Source of the DNA: Aquila chrysaetos chrysaetos
Lineage: Eukaryota > Chordata > Aves > Accipitriformes > Accipitridae
DNA length: 64,000 nt
Direction of reading: 5' to 3'
Assembly: GCF_900496995.4 (NCBI RefSeq)
Contig: NC_044012.1
Location: 25,644,759 to 25,708,758, forward strand
Shown here: one piece after another, positions 22,334 to 35,329 of the stretch
Position numbering within the stretch: position 1 is the stretch's first letter
How the letters are laid out: each line of letters starts with the position of its first letter
Program-made: the position numbers and the translations under genes
The notes under the pieces: generated by a model
Database searches by the model: none
The model's input: only the letters and a program-made list of their open reading frames with translations
What the model was told of the DNA's origin: nothing

Positions 22334-24335
22334 CTTCCAGGCAGGCAAGGAGTGCTGGAAAAGGCACCGGGGATTAGGCCAGGGTGTGGGGAAGGGGCTG
22401 TATGGAGGGAGGCAGGCAGAGATCCCCAAGAGGCTTCCAAGAGCTGGACTTACCCAGTTGATTAGGAGAGTCAAGTGGAGGAAGATGGATAGAGGGCTGC
22501 AAAGGCCTCAGCTCTTTTATACATGTCCCACACTGCCTGGGGCATCGGCCAAGGGGGTGGTGGTGGAAACCCCACGTAATCATGAAATCAAGTGAAAAAG
22601 CTTCATGACACAGATAATGAAGCGAGACAATTATATCCCTCTTCACTGGGGACTTTGGTGTGCAAACGTGCCCTGAAGAGGATAGGGGCGATGGGAGGGA
22701 CAGACCGTGGCACGTCATTACATGAAAGACAAGGCGGTGCTGTAGTTGACCTCGTGCCACCAGTAAACCCCGATCTGTCCCTGATCCCCCACTTTGCCTG
22801 TGTAGAAGAGTCCTGGGCATCTTGCAGAAGTGCTTTGCAATCCTGGGCACAGCCATCACGCCTGTCATTAGCTCTCTTTTACAGGCTGGTAAACAGAGGC
22901 AGCGGGAGGTTGGGCAAAGGCAGAAGCCATTCCACACGCTCGGGGTGACTTCCAAATGCCCACCATCTCTGAATGCCCAGCAACAGCTGCGCGTCTCACG
23001 GTCTTGGGGTCCACAGGCATCTCTGCTAATTGCCCACCCTGAGGGCTCTGGCGGGCATTGGGGTTTTTAGGTCCCGGTTTCACTTGACGGCCACGCAAAG
23101 AGTAGAGGAGACGGGTGCCATGTGCGGCAAAACCGCAAACGCACAGGAGGCTGGTAGAGACGCGATGGGCACGGCAGTGGGGTAGAGCACAGGAGACCTC
23201 TGAGGCGGGGGACGTATATGGCGGAGCAGAAGGGCAGCAACGGGACCAGGTCACTGTCAGCTCCTTCAGCCTCATGTCTGTGAGCGTGGTCCTCCCCGAG
23301 CCCCCTCTGGAGGGACTTGATTACTCAGCTGGGCACTGAGGACCGTGCCCGGAGATGCTGGCCGAGCACCCACAGAGAGCCAGGCTGCATGTGGCCACGC
23401 TCCCTACGGGCACAGGCATGCTGGGCACCGATGGCTCTGGGTGCGTGGCTGGACTGCTGCTGAGTGCTGAGTGTGGCGTGGCTGGGGACAGCAATCTTCT
23501 GCAAGATGCCCAGGATTCTTCTACGTAAGCAAAGTGAGGGATTAGGGACAGGTCAGGGTTTATTGGTGCCGCGAGTTCAGCTACAGCAGCGCCTTGTCTT
23601 TCATGTAATGATGTGTCACAGCCTGTCCCTCCCATCACCTCTTTCTTCTCCGGGGCACATTTGCACGCCAATGTCCCCAGTGAGGAGGCACATAGTTGTC
23701 TCGCATCACTAGCTGTGCCAGGAAGCTTGTCCGCTTGAATTCATAATTACCTGGGGTTTTTGCAACCGCCCCCTTGGCCGATGGCCCGGGCAGTCTGGGG
23801 CATGTATAAAAGAGCTGAGGGCTTTGCAGCCCTCTATCCAGTTTCCTCCGCTTGACTCTCCTGACCATTGTGGTAAGTCCAAGTCTCACCTCCACCTTTC
23901 CTTCCTCAGCAGTGGCTTTCTCAAGGTCTCTTTTGCCGAGTGCTCCGCCACACTTTCATAGCACATGGTTAGGATGTGATGGTGCTGTTTCAGAACTACG
24001 GAAAGGATGGAAATTTAAACTCACAGGTACGACGCCCCGAGTATACCAGTGCCCTCAAGTCCTTTGGGAGCTTGGTGATTTTCCATCTGCTTTGGATGAG
24101 GGAGTTTTGCCTCCCTCCCGTGGCCGAGTAAGAACCAGGGAGCATGAGGGCAGCAAGGGCTCTAAAGCAGCATGTCAACTCTGGAACGTGTTTTTGCTGT
24201 GACTGCCGAGATAATCCCGAGCACGCCCTGGGACACAGGTTCCAAGTGTGAGAGAGGCCGGAGGGACTTAGCATCAGGCCTTGCACTGAGCCAGAGCTCT
24301 GCCTTGTCTTGCAGCTTTACCTCCCGAACCCAAGG

Positions 24336-24743
24336 ATGTCCTGCTCCAGCCTGTGCGCCCCTTCCTGCGGGGTGGCCGCCCCGGCCCCGCTGGCTGACAC
24401 CTGCAACGAGCCCTGCGTGCGGCAGTGCCCCGACTCCACGGTGGTGATCCAGCCCCCGCCCTCGGTGATCACCTTCCCCGGGCCCATCCTCAGCTCCTTC
24501 CCGCAGTACAGCGTTGTTGGCTCGGCGGGAGCCCCCGGAGTTGGAGGGGGCTTTGGTGGCACTTTTGGAGGCCGCGGCGGTTTTGGAGGCCTTGGGGGCT
24601 ATGGAGGCTCTTGGGGCTACGGAGGCTACGGGGGCTATGGAGGCTACGGGGGCTACGGAGGCTATGGGGGCTACGGGGGTTGCGGATATGGCGGCTGGGG
24701 CCGAGGCCACAGGTACCTCAACGGCAACTGTGGGCCCTGCTAA
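24336..24743 (+). CDS. Corneous beta-protein (beta-keratin), copy B5
   Basis: 135 residues with a B-type GGY tail but Ile at position 45 (codon ATC), which otherwise marks A copies. This is most simply a short conversion tract from an A gene into the beta-core region, since flanking bases on both sides are B-type. TATA at 23805, AATAAA at 25079. The Val/Ile difference is conservative and unlikely to alter the strand. Confidence 0.95.
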   Translation: MSCSSLCAPSCGVAAPAPLADTCNEPCVRQCPDSTVVIQPPPSVITFPGPILSSFPQYSVVGSAGAPGVGGGFGGTFGGRGGFGGLGGYGGSWGYGGYGGYGGYGGYGGYGGYGGCGYGGWGRGHRYLNGNCGPC

Positions 24744-27209
24744 GCCCCACACCGGGTCCGGCCACAGATGAAGGAGAGCTCCAGAAAAGCCCCCGGCACG
24801 TGCCGACACGACGCTCTGTGGAAGGACATGCCTTCGGCATTGCTGCTCTCCGGAGCTTGGGTGCCTCGTGCCTGCTTGGGGCCCAACTCTGCCTTCTCCT
24901 GCCCTACTTGAGCATCCCTTCAAGACTTGTTGCCCCCTGATGACAGAGACCCGCACTAAGCGCCTGCTCCTGCGGCACGGCTGATGCTCACTCTCGCTCT
25001 GCCGGCTGCCAGGAGATGTGGGGCTGCCCTTGGCCGGGGCGCTGCTCTTCTCCCAACTGCCTCCTCCCCTCAGAGTGCAATAAAAGCTGTGTCGCATCGC
25101 AAGGTCGACCCATGGTTTTTCTTCATCCCTCCTTCTTCTTTCCCCCAAACCTCGGGGCGTGTTGGTCCGGGCTGCTTGAGTCTGCCACGGTAGTGCCCTT
25201 GGAGCATTTGGGCAGTTTGCTCGGTGTCTTACAGCTGATGATGACAGTCCCAGCTGAGCCTTGTAGAGCACATCCCACTGAGCTTCCTCTGGTCTCCCAC
25301 CAGCAACAAACACAATACATTCCCAAAGCCCACTTTGAATACGTGAAAGCGCCATAGGGGTCTTGCAGAAGCTCTTCCAAATCCCCTGCAAAACCAGCAT
25401 GCCAGGCATTACCTCCTTTTACTGCCTTGTTAACGGTCACGTTTGGAGGTCCAGGGAAATGGAGAGACGACCGCTGCATGTACAGCGCTGCTGGCCGTGC
25501 CCCTGTGCCCAGCTAGAGGTGGGGGCCACCGGGAAGGAGTGAGATAGACACAGCCACGTCTTCCCAAATTTCCCCTCAGAGGCCTGAAGTGGCCACGGGT
25601 ATCCAGTCAGGTGAAGCACAAAGCTCTCCGAGCAGGAGGTTGGGTCGTCTACCCTCCTGAGGTGCCTCCCTTCTCCAAGTATCTTCTGATCTTGTGATCC
25701 CAGGACGGCAAAGTGGTCTTGGACAGAGACACTTCCGGCCAGAGCCACCAGGAAGGGCAGTGTGGCAGCACGTTGGTCACTGCTGGGGAGCTCAAGAAAA
25801 GATGTCTCATCCGCAGGTGTGAACACAGAGGATGGGGTAGAAGGCAGCAAGATGGCAAGAGCAGGCGTTCCTTCCTTCCACTGCCTGAACTGAAGTTTGC
25901 ACGTCTTCTCTTTCCCTTGAGGGTGTTTCAATCTCTGCCCGTCCTCACAGCTGGCCAGGTCCCCCTGCACTGACTCTCGGCCATCCCCCAGGTCCTGGCT
26001 CACGTGGTGTCCCCTGTGTGTCTGCTGAGGGCACAGTGGTGGAAGGGGGTTCTGGTGACCCCGTCATGGCTGCTGTGGCTGGGTGCTTTGCGGGGGGTGT
26101 GGCAGTGTGGGCTACTTTGTGGGCTGGTGTGCAAACAAGGGCCAGCAAATCTGGTCCAGAGCACCGGGCTGTGGGAAGCTCTCCTGTCATTCTTTTCCTG
26201 GGCAGAGCCGTATCCCCAGGTGGCAGGTGGGTGACACAGGGAATCCCAGGAAGAGCTTCTGCTCCAGCAGTGGGGGCAAGACGGGGCCAAAAGTGCTGCA
26301 AGCAGCAGTGGAAGACGGAGGAAAAACAGGGTGAGGAGGTGGTGCAGGGGTGCAGGGATGTGGAGGGGATGGAGGCATGGCAGTTGGGGAGGTGCCGGGG
26401 GTTGCTCACCGTCTCCCCTATCGACCCGTGGCCTCCCGAGTGGCTCTGACCTGGGCCTTTGCCGTTGGAGCGGCTCCGTTGGCATCCCAGTCCCCGCAGC
26501 CCTGAGGCTGCAGGCAGCCCGTGGGGAATGGCCAGAGTGGGCGGCAAGCTCACTGTGGGGCCCAACAGCTCTTCTGGGGCTGTAGAGTGCAGGAGCCCAA
26601 AGTGGGGGGAAGACAGGGAAGGGAAAGAGGGAGAAGCTGTTGGTGAAGGAGACGAGCATGATCCCTGCTGCATAAGACTGGCTGGTGGAGGGACGTGCTG
26701 CCAAGGGCAGGCAGGAGGAAGCACAGCAGCTCCTGCAGGTGCCCCTGACGAGGCCCCGGGTGGGAGCTGGCTGGGGCGGCCCAGGGAGCCAAGGCTGCCA
26801 CTCGGGGTACTGGGTATGGAGGAAGGATGAAGAAAAACCATGGGTCGACCTTGCGATGCGACACAGCTTTTATTGCACTCTGAGGGGAGGAGGCAGTTGG
26901 GAGAAGAGCAGGGCCCCGGCCAAGGGCAGCCCCACATCTCCTGGCAGCCGGCAGAGCGAGAGTGAGCATCAGCCGTGCCGCAGGAGCAGGCGCTTAGTGC
27001 GGGTCTCTGTCATCAGGGGGCAACAAGTCTTGAAGGGATGCTCAAGTAGGGCAGGAGAAGGCAGAGTTGGGCCCCAAGCAGGCACGAGGCACCCAAGCTC
27101 CGGAGAGCAGCAATGCCGAAGGCATGTCCTTCCACAGAGCGTCGTGTCGGCACGTGCCGGGGGCTTTTCTGGAGCTCTCCTTCATCTGTGGCCGGACCCG
27201 GTGTGGGGC

Positions 27210-27635
27210 TTAGCAGGGCCCACAGTTGCCGTTGAGGTACCTGTGGCCGCGGCCCCAGCCGCCATATCCGCAACCCCCGTAGCCTCCGTAGCCCCCATAG
27301 CCTCCGTAGCCCCCGTAGCCTCCATAGCCCCCGTAGCCTCCATAGCCTCCGTAGCCCCAAGAGCCTCCATAGCCCCCAAGGCCTCCAAAACCGCCGCGGC
27401 CTCCAAAAGTGCCACCAAAGCCCCCTCCAACTCCGGGGGCTCCCGCCGAGCCAACAACGCTGTACTGCGGGAAGGAGCTGAGGATGGGCCCGGGGAAGGT
27501 GATCACCGAGGGCGGGGGCTGGATCACCACCGTGGAGTCGGGGCACTGCCGCACGCAGGGCTCGTTGCAGGTGTCAGCCAGCGGGGCCGGGGCGGCCACC
27601 CCGCAGGAAGGGGCGCACAGGCTGGAGCAGGACAT
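27210..27635 (-). CDS. Corneous beta-protein (beta-keratin), copy A6
   Basis: A 141-residue A-type protein with the longest unbroken GGY run of the array (after GSWGYGG up to the CGYGG block). A7 is identical. It combines A-type Ile45 and the A-type Arg codon with a GGY-rich tail of the kind usual in B copies. TATA at 27817, polyadenylation signal at 26869. Paired with B6, which by contrast has the short GGL tail. Confidence 0.95.
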   Translation of the reverse strand: MSCSSLCAPSCGVAAPAPLADTCNEPCVRQCPDSTVVIQPPPSVITFPGPILSSFPQYSVVGSAGAPGVGGGFGGTFGGRGGFGGLGGYGGSWGYGGYGGYGGYGGYGGYGGYGGYGGYGGCGYGGWGRGHRYLNGNCGPC

Positions 27636-29637
27636 CTTCCAGGCAGGCAAGGAGTGCTGGAAAAGGCACCGGGGATTAGGCCAGGGTGTGGGGAAGGGGC
27701 TGTATGGAGGGAGGCAGGCAGAGATCCCCAAGAGGCTTCCAAGAGCTGGACTTACCCAGTTGATTAGGAGAGTCAAGTGGAGGAAGATGGATAGAGGGCT
27801 GCAAAGGCCTCAGCTCTTTTATACATGTCCCACACTGCCTGGGGCATCGGCCAAGGGGGTGGTGGTGGAAACCCCACGTAATCATGAAATCAAGTGAAAA
27901 AGCTTCATGACACAGATAATGAAGCGAGACAATTATATCCCTCTTCACTGGGGACTTTGGTGTGCAAACGTGCCCTGAAGAGGATAGGGGCGATGGGAGG
28001 GACAGACCGTGGCACGTCATTACATGAAAGACAAGGCGGTGCTGTAGTTGACCTCGTGCCACCAGTAAACCCCGATCTGTCCCTGATCCCCCACTTTGCC
28101 TGTGTAGAAGAGTCCTGGGCATCTTGCAGAAGTGCTTTGCAATCCTGGGCACAGCCATCACGCCTGTCATTAGCTCTCTTTTACAGGCTGGTAAACAGAG
28201 GCAGCGGGAGGTTGGGCAAAGGCAGAAGCCATTCCACACGCTCGGGGTGACTTCCAAATGCCCACCATCTCTGAATGCCCAGCAACAGCTGCGCGTCTCA
28301 CGGTCTTGGGGTCCACAGGCATCTCTGCTAATTGCCCACCCTGAGGGCTCTGGCGGGCATTGGGGTTTTTAGGTCCCGGTTTCACTTGACGGCCACGCAA
28401 AGAGTAGAGGAGACGGGTGCCATGTGCGGCAAAACCGCAAACGCACAGGAGGCTGGTAGAGACGCGATGGGCACGGCAGTGGGGTAGAGCACAGGAGACC
28501 TCTGAGGCGGGGGACGTATATGGCGGAGCAGAAGGGCAGCAACGGGACCAGGTCACTGTCAGCTCCTTCAGCCTCATGTCTGTGAGCGTGGTCCTCCCCG
28601 AGCCCCCTCTGGAGGGACTTGATTACTCAGCTGGGCACTGAGGACCGTGCCCGGAGATGCTGGCCGAGCACCCACAGAGAGCCAGGCTGCATGTGGCCAC
28701 GCTCCCTACGGGCACAGGCATGCTGGGCACCGATGGCTCTGGGTGCGTGGCTGGACTGCTGCTGAGTGCTGAGTGTGGCGTGGCTGGGGACAGCAATCTT
28801 CTGCAAGATGCCCAGGATTCTTCTACGTAAGCAAAGTGAGGGATTAGGGACAGGTCAGGGTTTATTGGTGCCGCGAGTTCAGCTACAGCAGCGCCTTGTC
28901 TTTCATGTAATGATGTGTCACAGCCTGTCCCTCCCATCACCTCTTTCTTCTCCGGGGCACATTTGCACGCCAATGTCCCCAGTGAGGAGGCACATAGTTG
29001 TCTCGCATCACTAGCTGTGCCAGGAAGCTTGTCCGCTTGAATTCATAATTACCTGGGGTTTTTGCAACCGCCCCCTTGGCCGATGGCCCGGGCAGTCTGG
29101 GGCATGTATAAAAGAGCTGAGGGCTTTGCAGCCCTCTATCCAGTTTCCTCCGCTTGACTCTCCTGACCATTGTGGTAAGTCCAAGTCTCACCTCCACCTT
29201 TCCTTCCTCAGCAGTGGCTTTCTCAAGGTCTCTTTTGCCGAGTGCTCCGCCACACTTTCATAGCACATGGTTAGGATGTGATGGTGCTGTTTCAGAACTA
29301 CGGAAAGGATGGAAATTTAAACTCACAGGTACGACGCCCCGAGTATACCAGTGCCCTCAAGTCCTTTGGGAGCTTGGTGATTTTCCATCTGCTTTGGATG
29401 AGGGAGTTTTGCCTCCCTCCCGTGGCCGAGTAAGAACCAGGGAGCATGAGGGCAGCAAGGGCTCTAAAGCAGCATGTCAACTCTGGAACGTGTTTTTGCT
29501 GTGACTGCCGAGATAATCCCGAGCACGCCCTGGGACACAGGTTCCAAGTGTGAGAGAGGCCGGAGGGACTTAGCATCAGGCCTTGCACTGAGCCAGAGCT
29601 CTGCCTTGTCTTGCAGCTTTACCTCCCGAACCCAAGG

Positions 29638-30027
29638 ATGTCCTGCTCCAGCCTGTGCGCCCCTTCCTGCGGGGTGGCCGCCCCGGCCCCGCTGGCTGAC
29701 ACCTGCAACGAGCCCTGCGTGCGGCAGTGCCCCGACTCCACGGTGGTGATCCAGCCCCCGCCCTCGGTGGTCACCTTCCCCGGGCCCATCCTCAGCTCCT
29801 TCCCGCAGTACAGCGTTGTTGGCTCGGCGGGAGCCCCCGGAGTTGGAGGGGGCTTTGGTGGCACTTTTGGAGGCCGCGGCGGTTTTGGAGGCCTTGGGGG
29901 CTATGGAGGCTCTTGGGGCTACGGAGGCTATGGAGGCCTTGGGGGCTACGGAGGCTACGGGGGTTGCGGATATGGCGGCTGGGGCCGAGGCCACAGGTAC
30001 CTCAACGGCAACTGTGGGCCCTGCTAA
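29638..30027 (+). CDS. Corneous beta-protein (beta-keratin), copy B6
   Basis: A 129-residue B-type protein (Val45) with the short GGL-containing tail typical of A copies. B8 has the same protein and the same private 3' UTR base (GCTCACCGGAGC in place of GCTCTCCGGAGC), so B6 and B8 descend from one converted copy although unit 7 lies between them. TATA at 29107, AATAAA at 30363. Confidence 0.95.
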   Translation: MSCSSLCAPSCGVAAPAPLADTCNEPCVRQCPDSTVVIQPPPSVVTFPGPILSSFPQYSVVGSAGAPGVGGGFGGTFGGRGGFGGLGGYGGSWGYGGYGGLGGYGGYGGCGYGGWGRGHRYLNGNCGPC

Positions 30028-32493
30028 GCCCCACACCGGGTCCGGCCACAGATGAAGGAGAGCTCCAGAAAAGCCCCTGGCACGTGCCGACACGACGCTC
30101 TGTGGAAGGACATGCCTTCGGCATTGCTGCTCACCGGAGCTTGGGTGCCTCGTGCCTGCTTGGGGCCCAACTCTGCCTTCTCCTGCCCTACTTGAGCATC
30201 CCTTCAAGACTTGTTGCCCCCTGATGACAGAGACCCGCACTAAGCGCCTGCTCCTGCGGCACGGCTGATGCTCACTCTCGCTCTGCCGGCTGCCAGGAGA
30301 TGTGGGGCTGCCCTTGGCCGGGGCGCTGCTCTTCTCCCAACTGCCTCCTCCCCTCAGAGTGCAATAAAAGCTGTGTCGCATCGCAAGGTCGACCCATGGT
30401 TTTTCTTCATCCCTCCTTCTTCTTTCCCCCAAACCTCGGGGCGTGTTGGTCCGGGCTGCTTGAGTCTGCCACGGTAGTGCCCTTGGAGCATTTGGGCAGT
30501 TTGCTCGGTGTCTTACAGCTGATGATGACAGTCCCAGCTGAGCCTTGTAGAGCACATCCCACTGAGCTTCCTCTGGTCTCCCACCAGCAACAAACACAAT
30601 ACATTCCCAAAGCCCACTTTGAATACGTGAAAGCGCCATAGGGGTCTTGCAGAAGCTCTTCCAAATCCCCTGCAAAACCAGCATGCCAGGCATTACCTCC
30701 TTTTACTGCCTTGTTAACGGTCACGTTTGGAGGTCCAGGGAAATGGAGAGACGACCGCTGCATGTACAGCGCTGCTGGCCGTGCCCCTGTGCCCAGCTAG
30801 AGGTGGGGGCCACCGGGAAGGAGTGAGATAGACACAGCCACGTCTTCCCAAATTTCCCCTCAGAGGCCTGAAGTGGCCACGGGTATCCAGTCAGGTGAAG
30901 CACAAAGCTCTCCGAGCAGGAGGTTGGGTCGTCTACCCTCCTGAGGTGCCTCCCTTCTCCAAGTATCTTCTGATCTTGTGATCCCAGGACGGCAAAGTGG
31001 TCTTGGACAGAGACACTTCCGGCCAGAGCCACCAGGAAGGGCAGTGTGGCAGCACGTTGGTCACTGCTGGGGAGCTCAAGAAAAGATGTCTCATCCGCAG
31101 GTGTGAACACAGAGGATGGGGTAGAAGGCAGCAAGATGGCAAGAGCAGGCGTTCCTTCCTTCCACTGCCTGAACTGAAGTTTGCACGTCTTCTCTTTCCC
31201 TTGAGGGTGTTTCAATCTCTGCCCGTCCTCACAGCTGGCCAGGTCCCCCTGCACTGACTCTCGGCCATCCCCCAGGTCCTGGCTCACGTGGTGTCCCCTG
31301 TGTGTCTGCTGAGGGCACAGTGGTGGAAGGGGGTTCTGGTGACCCCGTCATGGCTGCTGTGGCTGGGTGCTTTGCGGGGGGTGTGGCAGTGTGGGCTACT
31401 TTGTGGGCTGGTGTGCAAACAAGGGCCAGCAAATCTGGTCCAGAGCACCGGGCTGTGGGAAGCTCTCCTGTCATTCTTTTCCTGGGCAGAGCCGTATCCC
31501 CAGGTGGCAGGTGGGTGACACAGGGAATCCCAGGAAGAGCTTCTGCTCCAGCAGTGGGGGCAAGACGGGGCCAAAAGTGCTGCAAGCAGCAGTGGAAGAC
31601 GGAGGAAAAACAGGGTGAGGAGGTGGTGCAGGGGTGCAGGGATGTGGAGGGGATGGAGGCATGGCAGTTGGGGAGGTGCCGGGGGTTGCTCACCGTCTCC
31701 CCTATCGACCCGTGGCCTCCCGAGTGGCTCTGACCTGGGCCTTTGCCGTTGGAGCGGCTCCGTTGGCATCCCAGTCCCCGCAGCCCTGAGGCTGCAGGCA
31801 GCCCGTGGGGAATGGCCAGAGTGGGCGGCAAGCTCACTGTGGGGCCCAACAGCTCTTCTGGGGCTGTAGAGTGCAGGAGCCCAAAGTGGGGGGAAGACAG
31901 GGAAGGGAAAGAGGGAGAAGCTGTTGGTGAAGGAGACGAGCATGATCCCTGCTGCATAAGACTGGCTGGTGGAGGGACGTGCTGCCAAGGGCAGGCAGGA
32001 GGAAGCACAGCAGCTCCTGCAGGTGCCCCTGACGAGGCCCCGGGTGGGAGCTGGCTGGGGCGGCCCAGGGAGCCAAGGCTGCCACTCGGGGTACTGGGTA
32101 TGGAGGAAGGATGAAGAAAAACCATGGGTCGACCTTGCGATGCGACACAGCTTTTATTGCACTCTGAGGGGAGGAGGCAGTTGGGAGAAGAGCAGGGCCC
32201 CGGCCAAGGGCAGCCCCACATCTCCTGGCAGCCGGCAGAGCGAGAGTGAGCATCAGCCGTGCCGCAGGAGCAGGCGCTTAGTGCGGGTCTCTGTCATCAG
32301 GGGGCAACAAGTCTTGAAGGGATGCTCAAGTAGGGCAGGAGAAGGCAGAGTTGGGCCCCAAGCAGGCACGAGGCACCCAAGCTCCGGAGAGCAGCAATGC
32401 CGAAGGCATGTCCTTCCACAGAGCGTCGTGTCGGCACGTGCCGGGGGCTTTTCTGGAGCTCTCCTTCATCTGTGGCCGGACCCGGTGTGGGGC

Positions 32494-32919
32494 TTAGCAG
32501 GGCCCACAGTTGCCGTTGAGGTACCTGTGGCCGCGGCCCCAGCCGCCATATCCGCAACCCCCGTAGCCTCCGTAGCCCCCATAGCCTCCGTAGCCCCCGT
32601 AGCCTCCATAGCCCCCGTAGCCTCCATAGCCTCCGTAGCCCCAAGAGCCTCCATAGCCCCCAAGGCCTCCAAAACCGCCGCGGCCTCCAAAAGTGCCACC
32701 AAAGCCCCCTCCAACTCCGGGGGCTCCCGCCGAGCCAACAACGCTGTACTGCGGGAAGGAGCTGAGGATGGGCCCGGGGAAGGTGATCACCGAGGGCGGG
32801 GGCTGGATCACCACCGTGGAGTCGGGGCACTGCCGCACGCAGGGCTCGTTGCAGGTGTCAGCCAGCGGGGCCGGGGCGGCCACCCCGCAGGAAGGGGCGC
32901 ACAGGCTGGAGCAGGACAT
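32494..32919 (-). CDS. Corneous beta-protein (beta-keratin), copy A7
   Basis: 141 residues, identical to A6 in predicted protein, with the same tail and 3' UTR form (GCCGGGGGC). TATA at 33101, polyadenylation signal at 32153. Its partner B7 is a standard long-tail B copy, so A6 and A7 are a matched pair while their partners differ. Confidence 0.95.
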   Translation of the reverse strand: MSCSSLCAPSCGVAAPAPLADTCNEPCVRQCPDSTVVIQPPPSVITFPGPILSSFPQYSVVGSAGAPGVGGGFGGTFGGRGGFGGLGGYGGSWGYGGYGGYGGYGGYGGYGGYGGYGGYGGCGYGGWGRGHRYLNGNCGPC

Positions 32920-34921
32920 CTTCCAGGCAGGCAAGGAGTGCTGGAAAAGGCACCGGGGATTAGGCCAGGGTGTGGGGAAGGGGCTGTATGGAGGGAGGCA
33001 GGCAGAGATCCCCAAGAGGCTTCCAAGAGCTGGACTTACCCAGTTGATTAGGAGAGTCAAGTGGAGGAAGATGGATAGAGGGCTGCAAAGGCCTCAGCTC
33101 TTTTATACATGTCCCACACTGCCTGGGGCATCGGCCAAGGGGGTGGTGGTGGAAACCCCACGTAATCATGAAATCAAGTGAAAAAGCTTCATGACACAGA
33201 TAATGAAGCGAGACAATTATATCCCTCTTCACTGGGGACTTTGGTGTGCAAACGTGCCCTGAAGAGGATAGGGGCGATGGGAGGGACAGACCGTGGCACG
33301 TCATTACATGAAAGACAAGGCGGTGCTGTAGTTGACCTCGTGCCACCAGTAAACCCCGATCTGTCCCTGATCCCCCACTTTGCCTGTGTAGAAGAGTCCT
33401 GGGCATCTTGCAGAAGTGCTTTGCAATCCTGGGCACAGCCATCACGCCTGTCATTAGCTCTCTTTTACAGGCTGGTAAACAGAGGCAGCGGGAGGTTGGG
33501 CAAAGGCAGAAGCCATTCCACACGCTCGGGGTGACTTCCAAATGCCCACCATCTCTGAATGCCCAGCAACAGCTGCGCGTCTCACGGTCTTGGGGTCCAC
33601 AGGCATCTCTGCTAATTGCCCACCCTGAGGGCTCTGGCGGGCATTGGGGTTTTTAGGTCCCGGTTTCACTTGACGGCCACGCAAAGAGTAGAGGAGACGG
33701 GTGCCATGTGCGGCAAAACCGCAAACGCACAGGAGGCTGGTAGAGACGCGATGGGCACGGCAGTGGGGTAGAGCACAGGAGACCTCTGAGGCGGGGGACG
33801 TATATGGCGGAGCAGAAGGGCAGCAACGGGACCAGGTCACTGTCAGCTCCTTCAGCCTCATGTCTGTGAGCGTGGTCCTCCCCGAGCCCCCTCTGGAGGG
33901 ACTTGATTACTCAGCTGGGCACTGAGGACCGTGCCCGGAGATGCTGGCCGAGCACCCACAGAGAGCCAGGCTGCATGTGGCCACGCTCCCTACGGGCACA
34001 GGCATGCTGGGCACCGATGGCTCTGGGTGCGTGGCTGGACTGCTGCTGAGTGCTGAGTGTGGCGTGGCTGGGGACAGCAATCTTCTGCAAGATGCCCAGG
34101 ATTCTTCTACGTAAGCAAAGTGAGGGATTAGGGACAGGTCAGGGTTTATTGGTGCCGCGAGTTCAGCTACAGCAGCGCCTTGTCTTTCATGTAATGATGT
34201 GTCACAGCCTGTCCCTCCCATCACCTCTTTCTTCTCCGGGGCACATTTGCACGCCAATGTCCCCAGTGAGGAGGCACATAGTTGTCTCGCATCACTAGCT
34301 GTGCCAGGAAGCTTGTCCGCTTGAATTCATAATTACCTGGGGTTTTTGCAACCGCCCCCTTGGCCGATGGCCCGGGCAGTCTGGGGCATGTATAAAAGAG
34401 CTGAGGGCTTTGCAGCCCTCTATCCAGTTTCCTCCGCTTGACTCTCCTGACCATTGTGGTAAGTCCAAGTCTCACCTCCACCTTTCCTTCCTCAGCAGTG
34501 GCTTTCTCAAGGTCTCTTTTGCCGAGTGCTCCGCCACACTTTCATAGCACATGGTTAGGATGTGATGGTGCTGTTTCAGAACTACGGAAAGGATGGAAAT
34601 TTAAACTCACAGGTACGACGCCCCGAGTATACCAGTGCCCTCAAGTCCTTTGGGAGCTTGGTGATTTTCCATCTGCTTTGGATGAGGGAGTTTTGCCTCC
34701 CTCCCGTGGCCGAGTAAGAACCAGGGAGCATGAGGGCAGCAAGGGCTCTAAAGCAGCATGTCAACTCTGGAACGTGTTTTTGCTGTGACTGCCGAGATAA
34801 TCCCGAGCACGCCCTGGGACACAGGTTCCAAGTGTGAGAGAGGCCGGAGGGACTTAGCATCAGGCCTTGCACTGAGCCAGAGCTCTGCCTTGTCTTGCAG
34901 CTTTACCTCCCGAACCCAAGG

Positions 34922-35329
34922 ATGTCCTGCTCCAGCCTGTGCGCCCCTTCCTGCGGGGTGGCCGCCCCGGCCCCGCTGGCTGACACCTGCAACGAGCCCT
35001 GCGTGCGGCAGTGCCCCGACTCCACGGTGGTGATCCAGCCCCCGCCCTCGGTGGTCACCTTCCCCGGGCCCATCCTCAGCTCCTTCCCGCAGTACAGCGT
35101 TGTTGGCTCGGCGGGAGCCCCCGGAGTTGGAGGGGGCTTTGGTGGCACTTTTGGAGGCCGTGGCGGTTTTGGAGGCCTTGGGGGCTATGGAGGCTCTTGG
35201 GGCTACGGAGGCTACGGGGGCTATGGAGGCTACGGGGGCTACGGAGGCTATGGGGGCTACGGGGGTTGCGGATATGGCGGCTGGGGCCGAGGCCACAGGT
35301 ACCTCAACGGCAACTGTGGGCCCTGCTAA
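34922..35329 (+). CDS. Corneous beta-protein (beta-keratin), copy B7
   Basis: A 135-residue B-type protein equal to B1. It has a silent change in the GGRGGF block (GGCCGTGGC at about 35156) and one base missing in the early 3' UTR (AAAAGCCCCGGCACG). TATA at 34391, AATAAA at 35664. Confidence 0.95.
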   Translation: MSCSSLCAPSCGVAAPAPLADTCNEPCVRQCPDSTVVIQPPPSVVTFPGPILSSFPQYSVVGSAGAPGVGGGFGGTFGGRGGFGGLGGYGGSWGYGGYGGYGGYGGYGGYGGYGGCGYGGWGRGHRYLNGNCGPC

